From Microcystis aeruginosa W13-11 (GTDB lineage: Bacteria > Cyanobacteriota > Cyanobacteriia > Cyanobacteriales > Microcystaceae): DNA of 15,382 bases. The stretch spans positions 1 through 15,382 of the forward strand of contig JAADBR010000108.1 in the NCBI GenBank assembly GCA_009995705.1, given 5' to 3'. This document shows positions 1 to 5,175 of this stretch, piece by piece; position 1 is the first letter of the stretch; each line of letters opens with the position of its first letter. Both the position numbers and the translations under genes were made by a program. The notes beneath the pieces are model-generated. The model was not told the DNA's origin, did no database searches, and saw only the letters and a program-made list of their open reading frames with translations.

Positions 1-58
1 GTGTCAGGTTTTTCAGGCTTTCCCTGTCTAGTAGCGGCGGCGGTTCTTTTTGCTTCAT
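1..58 (-). CDS. N-terminal stub of an unidentified protein (runs off left edge)
   Basis: An ATG at 58-56 opens a frame of 19 codons (MKQKEPPPLLDRESLKNLT) that leaves the window. A GAGGA sequence directly before the ATG can serve as ribosome binding site. The proline-rich start followed by 'LDRESLKNLT' resembles the N-terminus of some IS66-type transposases as I remember them, but 19 residues cannot decide this. It lies just downstream of, and on the same strand as, a clipped antitoxin-like gene, so it could instead be that gene's partner. Identity unknown. Confidence 0.35.
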   Translation of the reverse strand, partial: MKQKEPPPLLDRESLKNLT

Positions 59-62
59 CCTC

Positions 63-227
63 TCAATCTACACTTTTTTCTGTTTTTGTCAATCCCCTGA
101 CCTGAATCCTTACAGTTTCTTTTTCGAGTTCTTTACTGAGTTTTATTTTGTCACTTTCTGGGAGTTGTTTAACCAAATCTAAAATCTGGTCAAAGTTTAA
201 GGTTAGTTGGTAAGTTTTTTGGTTCAT
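63..227 (-). CDS. Antitoxin-like small protein, probably truncated (54 aa)
   Basis: This 54-residue frame starts at ATG 227-225 and stops with TGA at 65-63. Its first ~39 residues (NFDQILDLVKQLPESDKIKL, then SKELEKE) match a familiar cyanobacterial VapB-like antitoxin N-terminus that usually precedes a PIN-type toxin. Such antitoxins normally continue for another 20-30 acidic residues. Here the tail changes abruptly to the basic RIQVRGLTKTEKSVD and ends, and no PIN toxin start follows. I infer that the 3' part was replaced by insertion or deletion, possibly by the element whose gene begins at 58. The family assignment rests on motif memory. Confidence 0.5.
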   Translation of the reverse strand: MNQKTYQLTLNFDQILDLVKQLPESDKIKLSKELEKETVRIQVRGLTKTEKSVD

Positions 228-231
228 TTTC

Positions 232-333
232 TCAAATTATTGTTGATTGATAAAGTTTAATTGCTCGCAGTGCATACTCAAAACAACGTTCCCGAATATC
301 TATTTGTTTTTTCTATTTTTTTTGATAATTCAT
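232..333 (-). pseudogene. Remnant of a four-helix-bundle (S23/IVP-type) protein gene
   Basis: The ATG at 333-331 overlaps the stop of the upstream antitoxin as ATGA, the usual coupling in small operons. The frame reads MNYQKK, hits TAG at 315-313, then continues in the same frame with DIRERCFEYALRAIKLYQ, the characteristic start of bacterial four-helix-bundle proteins (23S rRNA intervening-sequence type). After LYQ the family similarity ends and a stop follows at 234-232. Normal members are about 120 residues. The gene therefore carries a nonsense codon at position 7 and has lost about three quarters of its length. Its function when intact is unclear in most genomes. Confidence 0.6.
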
Positions 334-533
334 AATTCAAAAGAAAAGTCCGGTTCAGCCTCTATACAACCGATAAAGTCAGACCAATCTTCTGTTCGCT
401 GCTCTTTCATTTCCTGTGGGTTGGGAGAATATCGTTTTTTGAGAATATCTACAAGTTCAAGAATAGTCTGTTGTGCGTCGGGGGGAAGGGACGCAATATC
501 TTTTTCAATTGTTTCTAGGTTTATCATTGTCAT
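330..533 (-). CDS. Small DUF2281-like antitoxin-type protein (67 aa)
   Basis: The protein is a 67-residue acidic helix (IEKDIASLPPDAQQTILELV, then DILKKRY) followed by a disordered tail ending WSDFIGCIEAEPDFSFEL. This is the architecture of DUF2281/VapB-like antitoxins: an N-terminal helical segment around 'LP.e.Q..vLdfVefLk', then a tail that would occupy a toxin. The start is ambiguous between Met1 (533) and Met3 (527), and neither has a clear Shine-Dalgarno sequence. It is coupled by ATGA to the degraded four-helix-bundle gene, and no toxin is recognisable nearby. It may be an orphan antitoxin or have lost its partner. Confidence 0.6.
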   Translation of the reverse strand: MTMINLETIEKDIASLPPDAQQTILELVDILKKRYSPNPQEMKEQRTEDWSDFIGCIEAEPDFSFEL

Positions 534-583
534 TGTTTAAATGCGCGACAGCTTATTCTCATTGTAGCAAATTACTGAAACAA

Positions 584-889
584 TTAGGCTGAAACTAATT
601 CAAATTTAACCTTTATTTTTAGGGCTGTAGCGATGAGATTTAGCAACAAAAAAGAGTTTCCTTCATAGTCAGCATTTTCTAAGGCTTCAATAATAGATTC
701 ATCAGTATTAATTAATTCTGCTAAAGCTTTTGTTGAAAGATGATGTGTTTCCTTAATCTTAAATATTTTTCTGGCTACTTCGTCATCAATACGAGCCTTT
801 TCTAATTCTAATTGACGTTCTGGATTATTAGCATAATAACGTTGGTAAAGAATTTGTAAACCATCGGCTGTCGTTTGGTGTGTATTCAT
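584..889 (-). CDS. HTH-type antitoxin, HigA-like (TA pair 1)
   Basis: A 101-residue protein with an XRE-like helix-turn-helix in its C-terminal half: 'KETHHLSTKALAELINTDES' followed by 'IIEALENADYEGNSFLLLNL', where the second stretch replaces the usual 'vsriErG...p.l..L..ia'. It is the second gene of a toxin-first pair. Its ATG (889-887) overlaps the toxin stop (888-886) as ATGA, so translation is coupled. The expected role is to neutralise the toxin and, through the HTH, repress the shared promoter at 1288-1316. It aligns over its whole length with the antitoxin at 1696-1992 but is well diverged from it. Confidence 0.8.
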   Translation of the reverse strand: MNTHQTTADGLQILYQRYYANNPERQLELEKARIDDEVARKIFKIKETHHLSTKALAELINTDESIIEALENADYEGNSFLLLNLIATALKIKVKFELVSA

Positions 890-1260
890 ATCAACTCCTG
901 AAAATAGGTGTGTAATTCGGGATTTTTTTCAAATTTAGCTTTGTTTTTAATTGCTTGCTCGATTTCCAGTGGTAGAACTTCTTTTTCTTTAATTATACCA
1001 TGAGAAATGACCACAGCTTTGTTTTTATAAAAGAAATAAAGAATTCTATAATTTATTCCTTTAAAATTAACTCTCAATTCATAAATTTTGTCCCGCAAAA
1101 AGTCTGCTTCTGGTCTGCGTAATTCATATCCTAGTTCTGCCAGTCTTTGTAATTTGATAAAGCATTTGTTTTGAGCTTTGCCAGGAAGACTATCAAGCCA
1201 TTCTATAATTGGTATATTACCTCTTTCATCTTGGTAAAAAATAAGTTGTATTTTTGGCAT
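886..1260 (-). CDS. RelE/ParE-superfamily toxin, HigB/Gp49-like (TA pair 1)
   Basis: A 124-residue protein of the phage Gp49-like HigB type, whose members are ribosome-dependent mRNA endoribonucleases. Family landmarks are the N-terminal strand 'IQLIFYQDERG' with 'I.EWLDSL', a helical hairpin ending 'GYELRRPEADFLRDKIYELR', the core strand 'YRILYFFYKNKAVVISHG', a Lys-rich 'IIKEKEVLPLEIEQA', and the C-terminal 'KFEKNPELHTY'. The length is normal. The toxin-before-antitoxin order is typical of HigBA. It is about 45% identical by eye to the toxin at 1985-2377. Nothing suggests it is damaged. Confidence 0.85.
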   Translation of the reverse strand: MPKIQLIFYQDERGNIPIIEWLDSLPGKAQNKCFIKLQRLAELGYELRRPEADFLRDKIYELRVNFKGINYRILYFFYKNKAVVISHGIIKEKEVLPLEIEQAIKNKAKFEKNPELHTYFQELI

Positions 1261-1287
1261 ATTAAAGCTTTTATATATGTGAGTTTT

Positions 1288-1316
1288 CTAACAAATGATA
1301 AATTAAATAGTGTCAA
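1288..1316 (-). promoter_or_regulatory. Candidate promoter of TA pair 1
   Basis: Reading the minus strand, a consensus -35 TTGACA (1316-1311) is followed after 17 bases by TGTTAG (1293-1288), a weak -10. It lies about 30 bp before the toxin start. The -35 straddles the edge of the ~400 bp repeat that begins at 1315, so the repeat junction contributes to this promoter. The corresponding junction of the second copy reads TTAACG and lies much further from TA pair 2. Confidence 0.4.
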
Positions 1317-1704
1317 GTATCGAGTTCCCCAAAAGCTGATGTTTACATGAGCAAAACTCCTAAAATTAGACTTGACAAAAAACCTGAGATCGTTATATTC
1401 TACAGGTTACAAGCTTTTAAACAAGAGAGCCACGCCCCACGCACCAATTATATCATTCATTCTGCCTGAATATCAAACAGGAACTAGAAACCTGTTACTA
1501 GGGAGAGATTACTGCGGGGGGGATATTCGGTAGCAGTTAAATAATCATAATAAAAACCACTCCAGACACAGTGGCGGCTCTTGTCGGGTGCGTTAGTGAT
1601 AGCGTAACACACCAATTTTCTTAAGATGGTGCGTTACGGCGCGGTAATAGTTTAATTATTAACAAATCTCCTTTAAATACGCGCAAACACGCACCCTACA
1701 AGCT
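1315..1704. repeat. ~400 bp interspersed repeat, copy A
   Basis: This fills almost the whole gene-free stretch 1261-1695 and matches 2551-2957 nearly base for base, with small indels and roughly 90% identity by eye. It starts at AAGTATCGAGTTC and ends at the stop codon of the TA-2 antitoxin (ACGCACCCTACAAGCT). Inside, in order, are a plus-strand consensus promoter (1372-1399), AACCTG/CAGGTT arms around its -10, an AACAGG/CCTGTT hairpin near 1478, a G-run with flanking ACTGC/GCAGT arms near 1511-1536, the motif ACCACTCCAGACACA, and a MITE-like segment (1586-1697) bounded by inverted GGGTGCGTT/AACACGCACCC. No protein-coding frame of note is present. Confidence 0.85.
1372..1399 (+). promoter_or_regulatory. 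Consensus promoter inside repeat copy A
   Basis: TTGACA (1372-1377), a 16-base spacer and TATATT (1394-1399), flanked by inverted arms AACCTG and CAGGTT that enclose the -10 region. The block is identical in repeat copy B. It points right, away from TA pair 1 and antisense into the 3' end of the TA-2 antitoxin. No coding sequence follows on the plus strand, so a transcript would be noncoding or antisense. Confidence 0.5.
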
Positions 1705-1992
1705 ACTAACAAGGCTCATTTTGACTCGTTGATTAAGGGCAGTGGCAATTTTTTGTAGCATTATTAGGGGATTGTCTTGATAGTCAGCGTCTTCTAGATC
1801 TTCAATAACGGATTGCTCAACATGGATTAGGTCGGCTAGTTGTTGTTGAGTTAATCCAGCATTCATACGAGCGTCATAAATCAATTGTGCGATTTCTGAG
1901 TTGAGGGATTCTAGGGCAATTTGTTCTTTGATTGTGGGATCGTCTGCAATCATTTGGTGAATGATTTTTACGGCATCTGTGGTTTTAGGCAT
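1696..1992 (-). CDS. HTH-type antitoxin, HigA-like (TA pair 2)
   Basis: A 98-residue protein with a clear XRE-type helix-turn-helix: 'IYDARMNAGLTQQQLADLIH' followed by 'VEQSVIEDLEDADYQDNPLI'. The N-terminal 30 residues form an acidic helix. The start ATG (1992-1990) lies inside the end of the toxin gene, an 8-base overlap, with GGAG nine bases upstream, so translation is probably coupled. The stop codon TAG (1698-1696) coincides with the boundary of repeat copy A. It should bind and silence the toxin at 1985-2377 and autoregulate the pair. Confidence 0.85.
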   Translation of the reverse strand: MPKTTDAVKIIHQMIADDPTIKEQIALESLNSEIAQLIYDARMNAGLTQQQLADLIHVEQSVIEDLEDADYQDNPLIMLQKIATALNQRVKMSLVSSL

Positions 1993-2377
1993 TGTTTATT
2001 TCTCCTTGATAAGTATGAAGTTCTGGATTTTGTTTAAATTGTGCTTTTCTTTGGATAATTCTCTCGATGTCTTGTGAGGGAACGGCGGAAGTTTTTTTGA
2101 TAAGAGCATGACCAATAATTGCTATATTTTGACCATGATAAAAATAGAGGATTCGATATTGTATGGTTCCCTGTTTGGCTCTAAGCTCCCAGATATCATT
2201 TCTGAGATAATCGGCAGCAGGGCGGCGCAGTTCATGACCTTGTGCGGCAAGTTGTTCGATTTTGGTTATACATTTGGCAAATCCTTTTTTATCAGTTTTG
2301 AGTAATTTCTGAAGCCACTCAACAACGGGTGAGATGCCTTCTGCTTCTTGATAAAAGATGATTTTTGTCTTTGGCAC
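1985..2377 (-). CDS. RelE/ParE-superfamily toxin, HigB/Gp49-like (TA pair 2)
   Basis: A 130-residue paralogue of the toxin at 886-1260. It shares 'IIFYQEAEG..PVVEWL', 'GHELRRPAADYLRNDIWELR', 'YRILYFYHGQNIAIIGHA', a Lys-Lys pair in 'LIKKTSAVP', and the C-terminal 'AQFKQNPELHTY'. These are the landmarks of the Gp49-like HigB family (mRNA interferases acting on the ribosome). The two toxins differ at more than half of positions, so the pairs are not a recent tandem duplication, although both sit beside near-identical noncoding repeats. An 8-base overlap with the antitoxin gene implies one transcript. Confidence 0.85.
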   Translation of the reverse strand: MPKTKIIFYQEAEGISPVVEWLQKLLKTDKKGFAKCITKIEQLAAQGHELRRPAADYLRNDIWELRAKQGTIQYRILYFYHGQNIAIIGHALIKKTSAVPSQDIERIIQRKAQFKQNPELHTYQGEINNA

Positions 2378-2550
2378 GTTTCTTTTGAAATAGTATGCGA
2401 TGAAAAATCAATAAATGTAATCAGGTGATGGTGATGGGTATCGAATTGCTGGATAGCTCATAACCTCGTTGAAAAGAATTATGCGATCGCCCCTTGTTTA
2501 TCCCCTAAATTAAACTTAGAAATTCCGCGATAATAGACATCAACATCGTT

Positions 2551-2957
2551 AAGTATCGAGTTCTGTGAAAAGCTGATGTTTACATGAGCAAAACCCCTAA
2601 AATTAGACTTGACAAAAAACCTGAGATCGTTATATTCTACAGGTTAAAAGCTTTGAGAGAAGGATAACCAACCCCCACGCCCCACGCATCAATTATATCA
2701 TTCATTCTACCTGAATATCAAACAGTAACTAGAAACCTGTTACTAGGGAGAGATTGCTACGGGGGGATATTCGGTAGCAGTTAAATAATCATAATAAAAA
2801 CCACTCCAGACACAGAGGACACAGTAGCGGCTCTTGTCGGGTGCGTTAGTGATAGCATAACGCAGCAATTTTCTTAAGATGGTGCGTTACGGCGCGATCA
2901 TAATTTAATTATTAACAAATTTCCTTTAAATACGCGCAAACACGCACCCTAAAAGCT
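2551..2957. repeat. ~400 bp interspersed repeat, copy B
   Basis: The second copy of the element at 1315-1704 runs from AAGTATCGAGTTC to AACACGCACCCTAAAAGCT and makes up most of the gene-free stretch 2378-3038. Differences from copy A are point changes and short insertions, for example after the promoter and 'AGAGGACAC' near 2814. The internal promoter, the AACAGT/CCTGTT region, the G-run hairpin and the MITE-like tail (2839-2950) are all kept. In the G-run hairpin the left arm reads GCTAC instead of ACTGC, yet still pairs with the unchanged right arm GGTAGCAGT in a shifted register. The bases before it (2378-2550) hold only a GCGATCGC octamer and no gene. Confidence 0.85.
2609..2636 (+). promoter_or_regulatory. 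Consensus promoter inside repeat copy B
   Basis: TTGACA (2609-2614), 16 bases, TATATT (2631-2636), unchanged from copy A. It points right, toward the 3' end of the oppositely oriented FGE-fold gene, with no sense gene downstream. Confidence 0.5.
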
Positions 2958-2969
2958 CAATTTTTTCCC

Positions 2970-2995
2970 AAAAAATCGACCCGCTGTTAGGCGGG
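2970..2995 (-). terminator. Rho-independent terminator downstream of the FGE-fold gene
   Basis: On the minus strand, CCCGC (2995-2991), a 6-base loop and GCGGG (2984-2980) are followed by TCGA and a run of six T (2975-2970). It lies about 45 bp after the stop of the gene at 3039-3881. The stem is short but GC-only. Confidence 0.5.
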
Positions 2996-3038
2996 AAAAA
3001 GAGAAGAGCAAAGAGCAAAAGGACTAGAGGGCAAAAGG

Positions 3039-3881
3039 CTAAAGTACTGGGGAGACACACGCAACCCGAAAACCGAGGTAGTTGAAGTCGAAGCCAGGGC
3101 TAAACCTGATGCGGCTGGCAGAACGACAGTAATAAGGGTTGAAGTCCCAAGAACCGCCGCGCACTATGTGATAATTATTATCATTTCTTAGCCAAGCACT
3201 GCCATCCCTTGGTGCATTCTCATAGCTATCATGCCAATTGTCTTCGCACCATTCCCAAACATTGCCACTCATGTCATAGAGTCCCCAAGCATTGGGCTTT
3301 TTCTGGCCAACAGGATGAGTTGTCTGCTGAGAATTTCCTACATACCAAGCGTAATCTCCTAACTGATTAGCATCATCACCGAAATAAAAGCGAGTGGTTG
3401 TCCCCGCACGACAGGCATATTCCCATTCCGCTTCTATCGGTAGGCGATAGGTTTTCCCGGTTATTTGACTCAATTTTTGGCAAAAGGCTTGAGCATCATT
3501 CCAACTAACCTTTTCTACCGGATTTTGGGGATTGTTTTGAAACCGAGAGGGATTGTTTCGCATTACCGCTTCATATTGTGCCTGAGTCACAGGATATTTC
3601 CCGATCGCAAAACTGTTGACTTTAACTTGGTGTTGAGGCTTTTCCTCACTTTTAGCATCGAGATCACTGTCAGGAGATCCCATGAGAAATTGACCTGCCA
3701 GTAAGTTCACCATCTCCAGTGTTACTCCATTGGATAGTTTCTCTGTAAATGGAGTTAGATTTATCGGTTGAGGACGAAATTGAGTAATAGACTGACATGA
3801 AGAAATAACACTAGCGATACTCCCGGCTGTAACTAACCCCAACTGTTTTAAAACTTTACGGCGCGACCATCTTTTTGACAT
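3039..3881 (-). CDS. FGE-sulfatase-domain (SUMF1-like) Tat lipoprotein
   Basis: A 280-residue protein. Residues 6-12 (SRRKVLK) form a twin-arginine motif, followed by a hydrophobic stretch and the lipobox ISSC with Cys29, so Tat export and lipid anchoring are expected. Residues ~53-275 are a full FGE-sulfatase/C-type-lectin-like fold: 'GQFLMGSP', 'PVTQAQYEAVM', 'NPVEKVSWNDAQAFC', 'YRLPIEAEWEYACRAG', 'PNAWGLYDMSGNVWEWCEDN', 'RGGSW' and 'LGFRVA'. True formylglycine-generating enzymes have two catalytic Cys near the C-terminus. Here only Cys252 remains, and the first position falls in 'DFN', so sulfatase activation is unlikely and a binding or display role fits better. An AGGAGG Shine-Dalgarno (3896-3891) sits 9 bases from the ATG. 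The C-terminal codons are unusual (see 3063-3158). Confidence 0.85.
   Translation of the reverse strand: MSKRWSRRKVLKQLGLVTAGSIASVISSCQSITQFRPQPINLTPFTEKLSNGVTLEMVNLLAGQFLMGSPDSDLDAKSEEKPQHQVKVNSFAIGKYPVTQAQYEAVMRNNPSRFQNNPQNPVEKVSWNDAQAFCQKLSQITGKTYRLPIEAEWEYACRAGTTTRFYFGDDANQLGDYAWYVGNSQQTTHPVGQKKPNAWGLYDMSGNVWEWCEDNWHDSYENAPRDGSAWLRNDNNYHIVRGGSWDFNPYYCRSASRIRFSPGFDFNYLGFRVACVSPVL
3063..3158 (-). other. Candidate diversity-generating retroelement variable repeat (VR)
   Basis: Residues 242-273 of the FGE-fold protein follow the pattern of DGR targets: an invariant scaffold (GGSW, P, CRSA, R, R, P, LGFRV) interrupted by variable residues. The variable codons are GAC TTC AAC, TAT TAC, AGC, ATC, TTT AGC, then GGC TTC GAC TTC AAC TAC. 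Fifteen codons are NNY, thirteen of them ending in C, as expected if AAC codons in a template were mutated at adenines. By contrast all nine Asn codons in the preceding ~95 residues are AAT. The position, the C-terminus of an FGE/CLec-fold protein, is the usual DGR site. No reverse transcriptase or template repeat is visible in the window, so this remains an inference. Confidence 0.5.
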
Positions 3882-3998
3882 TTTTTCAAGCCTCCTAAAT
3901 TTTTGAAGTAGGTGAACTATGGGAATCTTAAGAATTAGTAAAGTGTAGGCTTCCTTAGTCGGTTACAAATCCCGTCAAAAAACCAAAATTAACAATCC

Positions 3999-4064
3999 GC
4001 CGTAACGCACCAATTCTATCATTAATTCTACCTGAATATCAAACAGCAACTAGAAGCCTGTTCC
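3999..4064. repeat. Partial third copy of the ~400 bp repeat
   Basis: The stretch from CCGTAACGCACCAATT to CTGTTCCCC matches the centre of copies A (~1438-1501) and B (~2686-2750), including the phrase CCTGAATATCAAACAG and the arms AACAG/CCTGTT, with several substitutions. It lies in the 196 bp gap between the FGE-fold gene and the coiled-coil gene. Only about 65 bp remain, so it is a fragment or an independently mobile sub-module. Confidence 0.65.
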
Positions 4065-4077
4065 CCGGCAGTGGAAG

Positions 4078-4398
4078 TTAGGGGTTGCTAACAGGGGGAA
4101 CAGTGATGACAAAGCGGATGACAGTTCCGATAACTGCTGTTGCCAAGATGGTGATTAATGCCCAAATTTGGGCTTTCTGGGAGCCTTTAATCTCTTTTAA
4201 ATCACCTTGTAAGGTGTTGAATTCTCCCTGTAATGCCTTGAGATCTCCCTTTACTTCGGCCTCGAATCTGACTTGAACAATCCTGATCTCTGTGACATCT
4301 TTCTGGAGCGCGTCTAGCTTCTGATTGGTCTCTTTAAGATTCTGATTAATCTGGTCTAGGATTTTTCCTAAATCGGTTTCGATGGTGGGGCCGCTCAT
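4078..4398 (-). CDS. Small coiled-coil protein with C-terminal membrane anchor (106 aa)
   Basis: Residues ~1-75 form a long amphipathic coiled coil: heptads through 'LGKILDQINQNLKETNQKLD', 'ALQKDVTEIRIVQ' and two related units 'DLKALQGEFN' and 'TLQGDLKEIK'. Residues ~79-99 (IWALITILATAVIGTVIRFV) are one transmembrane helix, leaving a short tail. This is the layout of XhlA-like holin-associated and other tail-anchored coiled-coil proteins, but I do not recognise a specific family. AGGAG lies 8 bases before the ATG and also overlaps the stop of the 40-residue gene just upstream, so the two are probably one operon. Confidence 0.65.
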   Translation of the reverse strand: MSGPTIETDLGKILDQINQNLKETNQKLDALQKDVTEIRIVQVRFEAEVKGDLKALQGEFNTLQGDLKEIKGSQKAQIWALITILATAVIGTVIRFVITVPPVSNP

Positions 4399-4409
4399 GG
4401 GTTAGACTC

Positions 4410-4532
4410 CTAATTAATTGGTGCTGTTGTTTCTGACTTAGATTTCAGTGTTTGAACAAATTGTAAAACTTTTTGTTGCTTTTCTGGTGTCAGTTCTCGC
4501 CATTGTTCAAGTAGTTCTTCTTCTTTACCCAT
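4410..4532 (-). CDS. 40-residue helical protein, antitoxin-N-terminus-like
   Basis: ATG 4532-4530 to TAG 4412-4410 encodes 40 residues. 'LLEQWRELTPEKQQKVLQFV' followed by 'QTLKS' matches the helical N-terminal motif of DUF2281-type antitoxins (LTPEKQQ.VLdFvetL), but the C-terminal toxin-binding tail is nearly absent. The stop lies 11 bases before the start of the coiled-coil membrane gene, with that gene's ribosome binding site in the gap, which supports real co-transcription. No strong Shine-Dalgarno precedes this ATG. Function unknown; it could be a minimal regulator or a decayed antitoxin. Confidence 0.5.
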   Translation of the reverse strand: MGKEEELLEQWRELTPEKQQKVLQFVQTLKSKSETTAPIN

Positions 4533-4582
4533 AAATACCTCGCTCTTCAATTATAAATTGTTTGGTTTTGAGCAAGGCTCAT

Positions 4583-4610
4583 TAATAAAAACCACTCCAG
4601 ACACAGAGGA
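4583..4610. repeat. Short interspersed motif TAATAAAAACCACTCCAGAC and extension
   Basis: A 28 bp block continuing ...ACAGAGGA occurs here and within repeat copies A (~1549-1571) and B (~2793-2817). A looser relative is at 7180-7207. Here it stands alone in the divergent gap between the 40-residue gene and TA pair 3, without the rest of the 400 bp unit. Confidence 0.6.
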
Positions 4611-4684
4611 AACAAAGATCATATCATTTTGGGTTTGCGGTGGACGTTGTAGAATAGAGAAAACCTACTGCGCTGATAGATACC

Positions 4685-4915
4685 ATGCCCTCTCCTGCTA
4701 TTACCACGATCATCAAGATGGTTGAGTCTCTGCCTGATGAGCTTCAAGAGCAGTTAGTAGAGTATGTTCGAGCTTATATTGCAGAAATTGAAGAAGAAAA
4801 ACGATGGGATCAGTCGTTTAAACAGACGAAGAATAATCTAGTCGCAGCAGCACGAAAAGCCAAAGAAGAGATTGCAGCAGGCTTGTCCGCACCGATGGAT
4901 TATGAGCAGCTATGA
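4685..4915 (+). CDS. Antitoxin of TA pair 3 (DUF2281-like, 76 aa)
   Basis: A 76-residue acidic helical protein. Its N-terminus 'IIKMVESLPDELQEQLVEYV' followed by 'RAYIAEIEEEKRWDQSF' is the typical DUF2281/VapB-like module, and the remainder (LVAAARKAKEEIAAGLSAPM) is a helical tail suited to wrapping a toxin. There is no HTH, so autoregulation, if any, would need the N-terminal segment. Its stop TGA (4913-4915) overlaps the toxin start as ATGA. The antitoxin-first order is opposite to TA pairs 1 and 2, and so is the strand. The family is recognised by motif only. Confidence 0.75.
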   Translation: MPSPAITTIIKMVESLPDELQEQLVEYVRAYIAEIEEEKRWDQSFKQTKNNLVAAARKAKEEIAAGLSAPMDYEQL

Positions 4916-5175
4916 ATTCCGCAACATTGCCTTCATTTTGGCAGAAGTATCGCGACTTGAAACCAGCAGTCAAAGCCGGAGCCAAGAAAGCATATCGGTT
5001 ATGGGTAGAGAATCCGTTTCATCCATCGTTACATTTTAAGTGTATTGACAGCGACGAAGATATTTGGTCAGTGCGTGTAACGAAGAGTCATCGAGCTTTG
5101 GGAGTGCTGTCAGGGGATACAGTGACCTGGTTTTGGATTGGCGATCATGATGAGTACGAAAAGTTTTATTCGTAA
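4912..5175 (+). CDS. RelE/ParE-superfamily toxin of TA pair 3 (87 aa)
   Basis: An 87-residue compact RelE/ParE-fold protein: an N-terminal helical hairpin 'SFWQKYRDLKPAVKAGAKKA', then 'HPSLHFKCI', the core strands 'DIWSVRVTKSHRALGVLSGD' and 'TVTWFWIGDHDEYEKFY'. The motif 'W.Vrvt..hRalg......v.WfwIG.HdeYdkl' is that of the HigB/ParE-like type II toxins common in cyanobacteria, with His and Tyr near the C-terminus as usual. Start and length look complete. It is translationally coupled to the antitoxin through ATGA. The precise target (mRNA or gyrase) cannot be told from sequence. Confidence 0.8.
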   Translation: MNSATLPSFWQKYRDLKPAVKAGAKKAYRLWVENPFHPSLHFKCIDSDEDIWSVRVTKSHRALGVLSGDTVTWFWIGDHDEYEKFYS

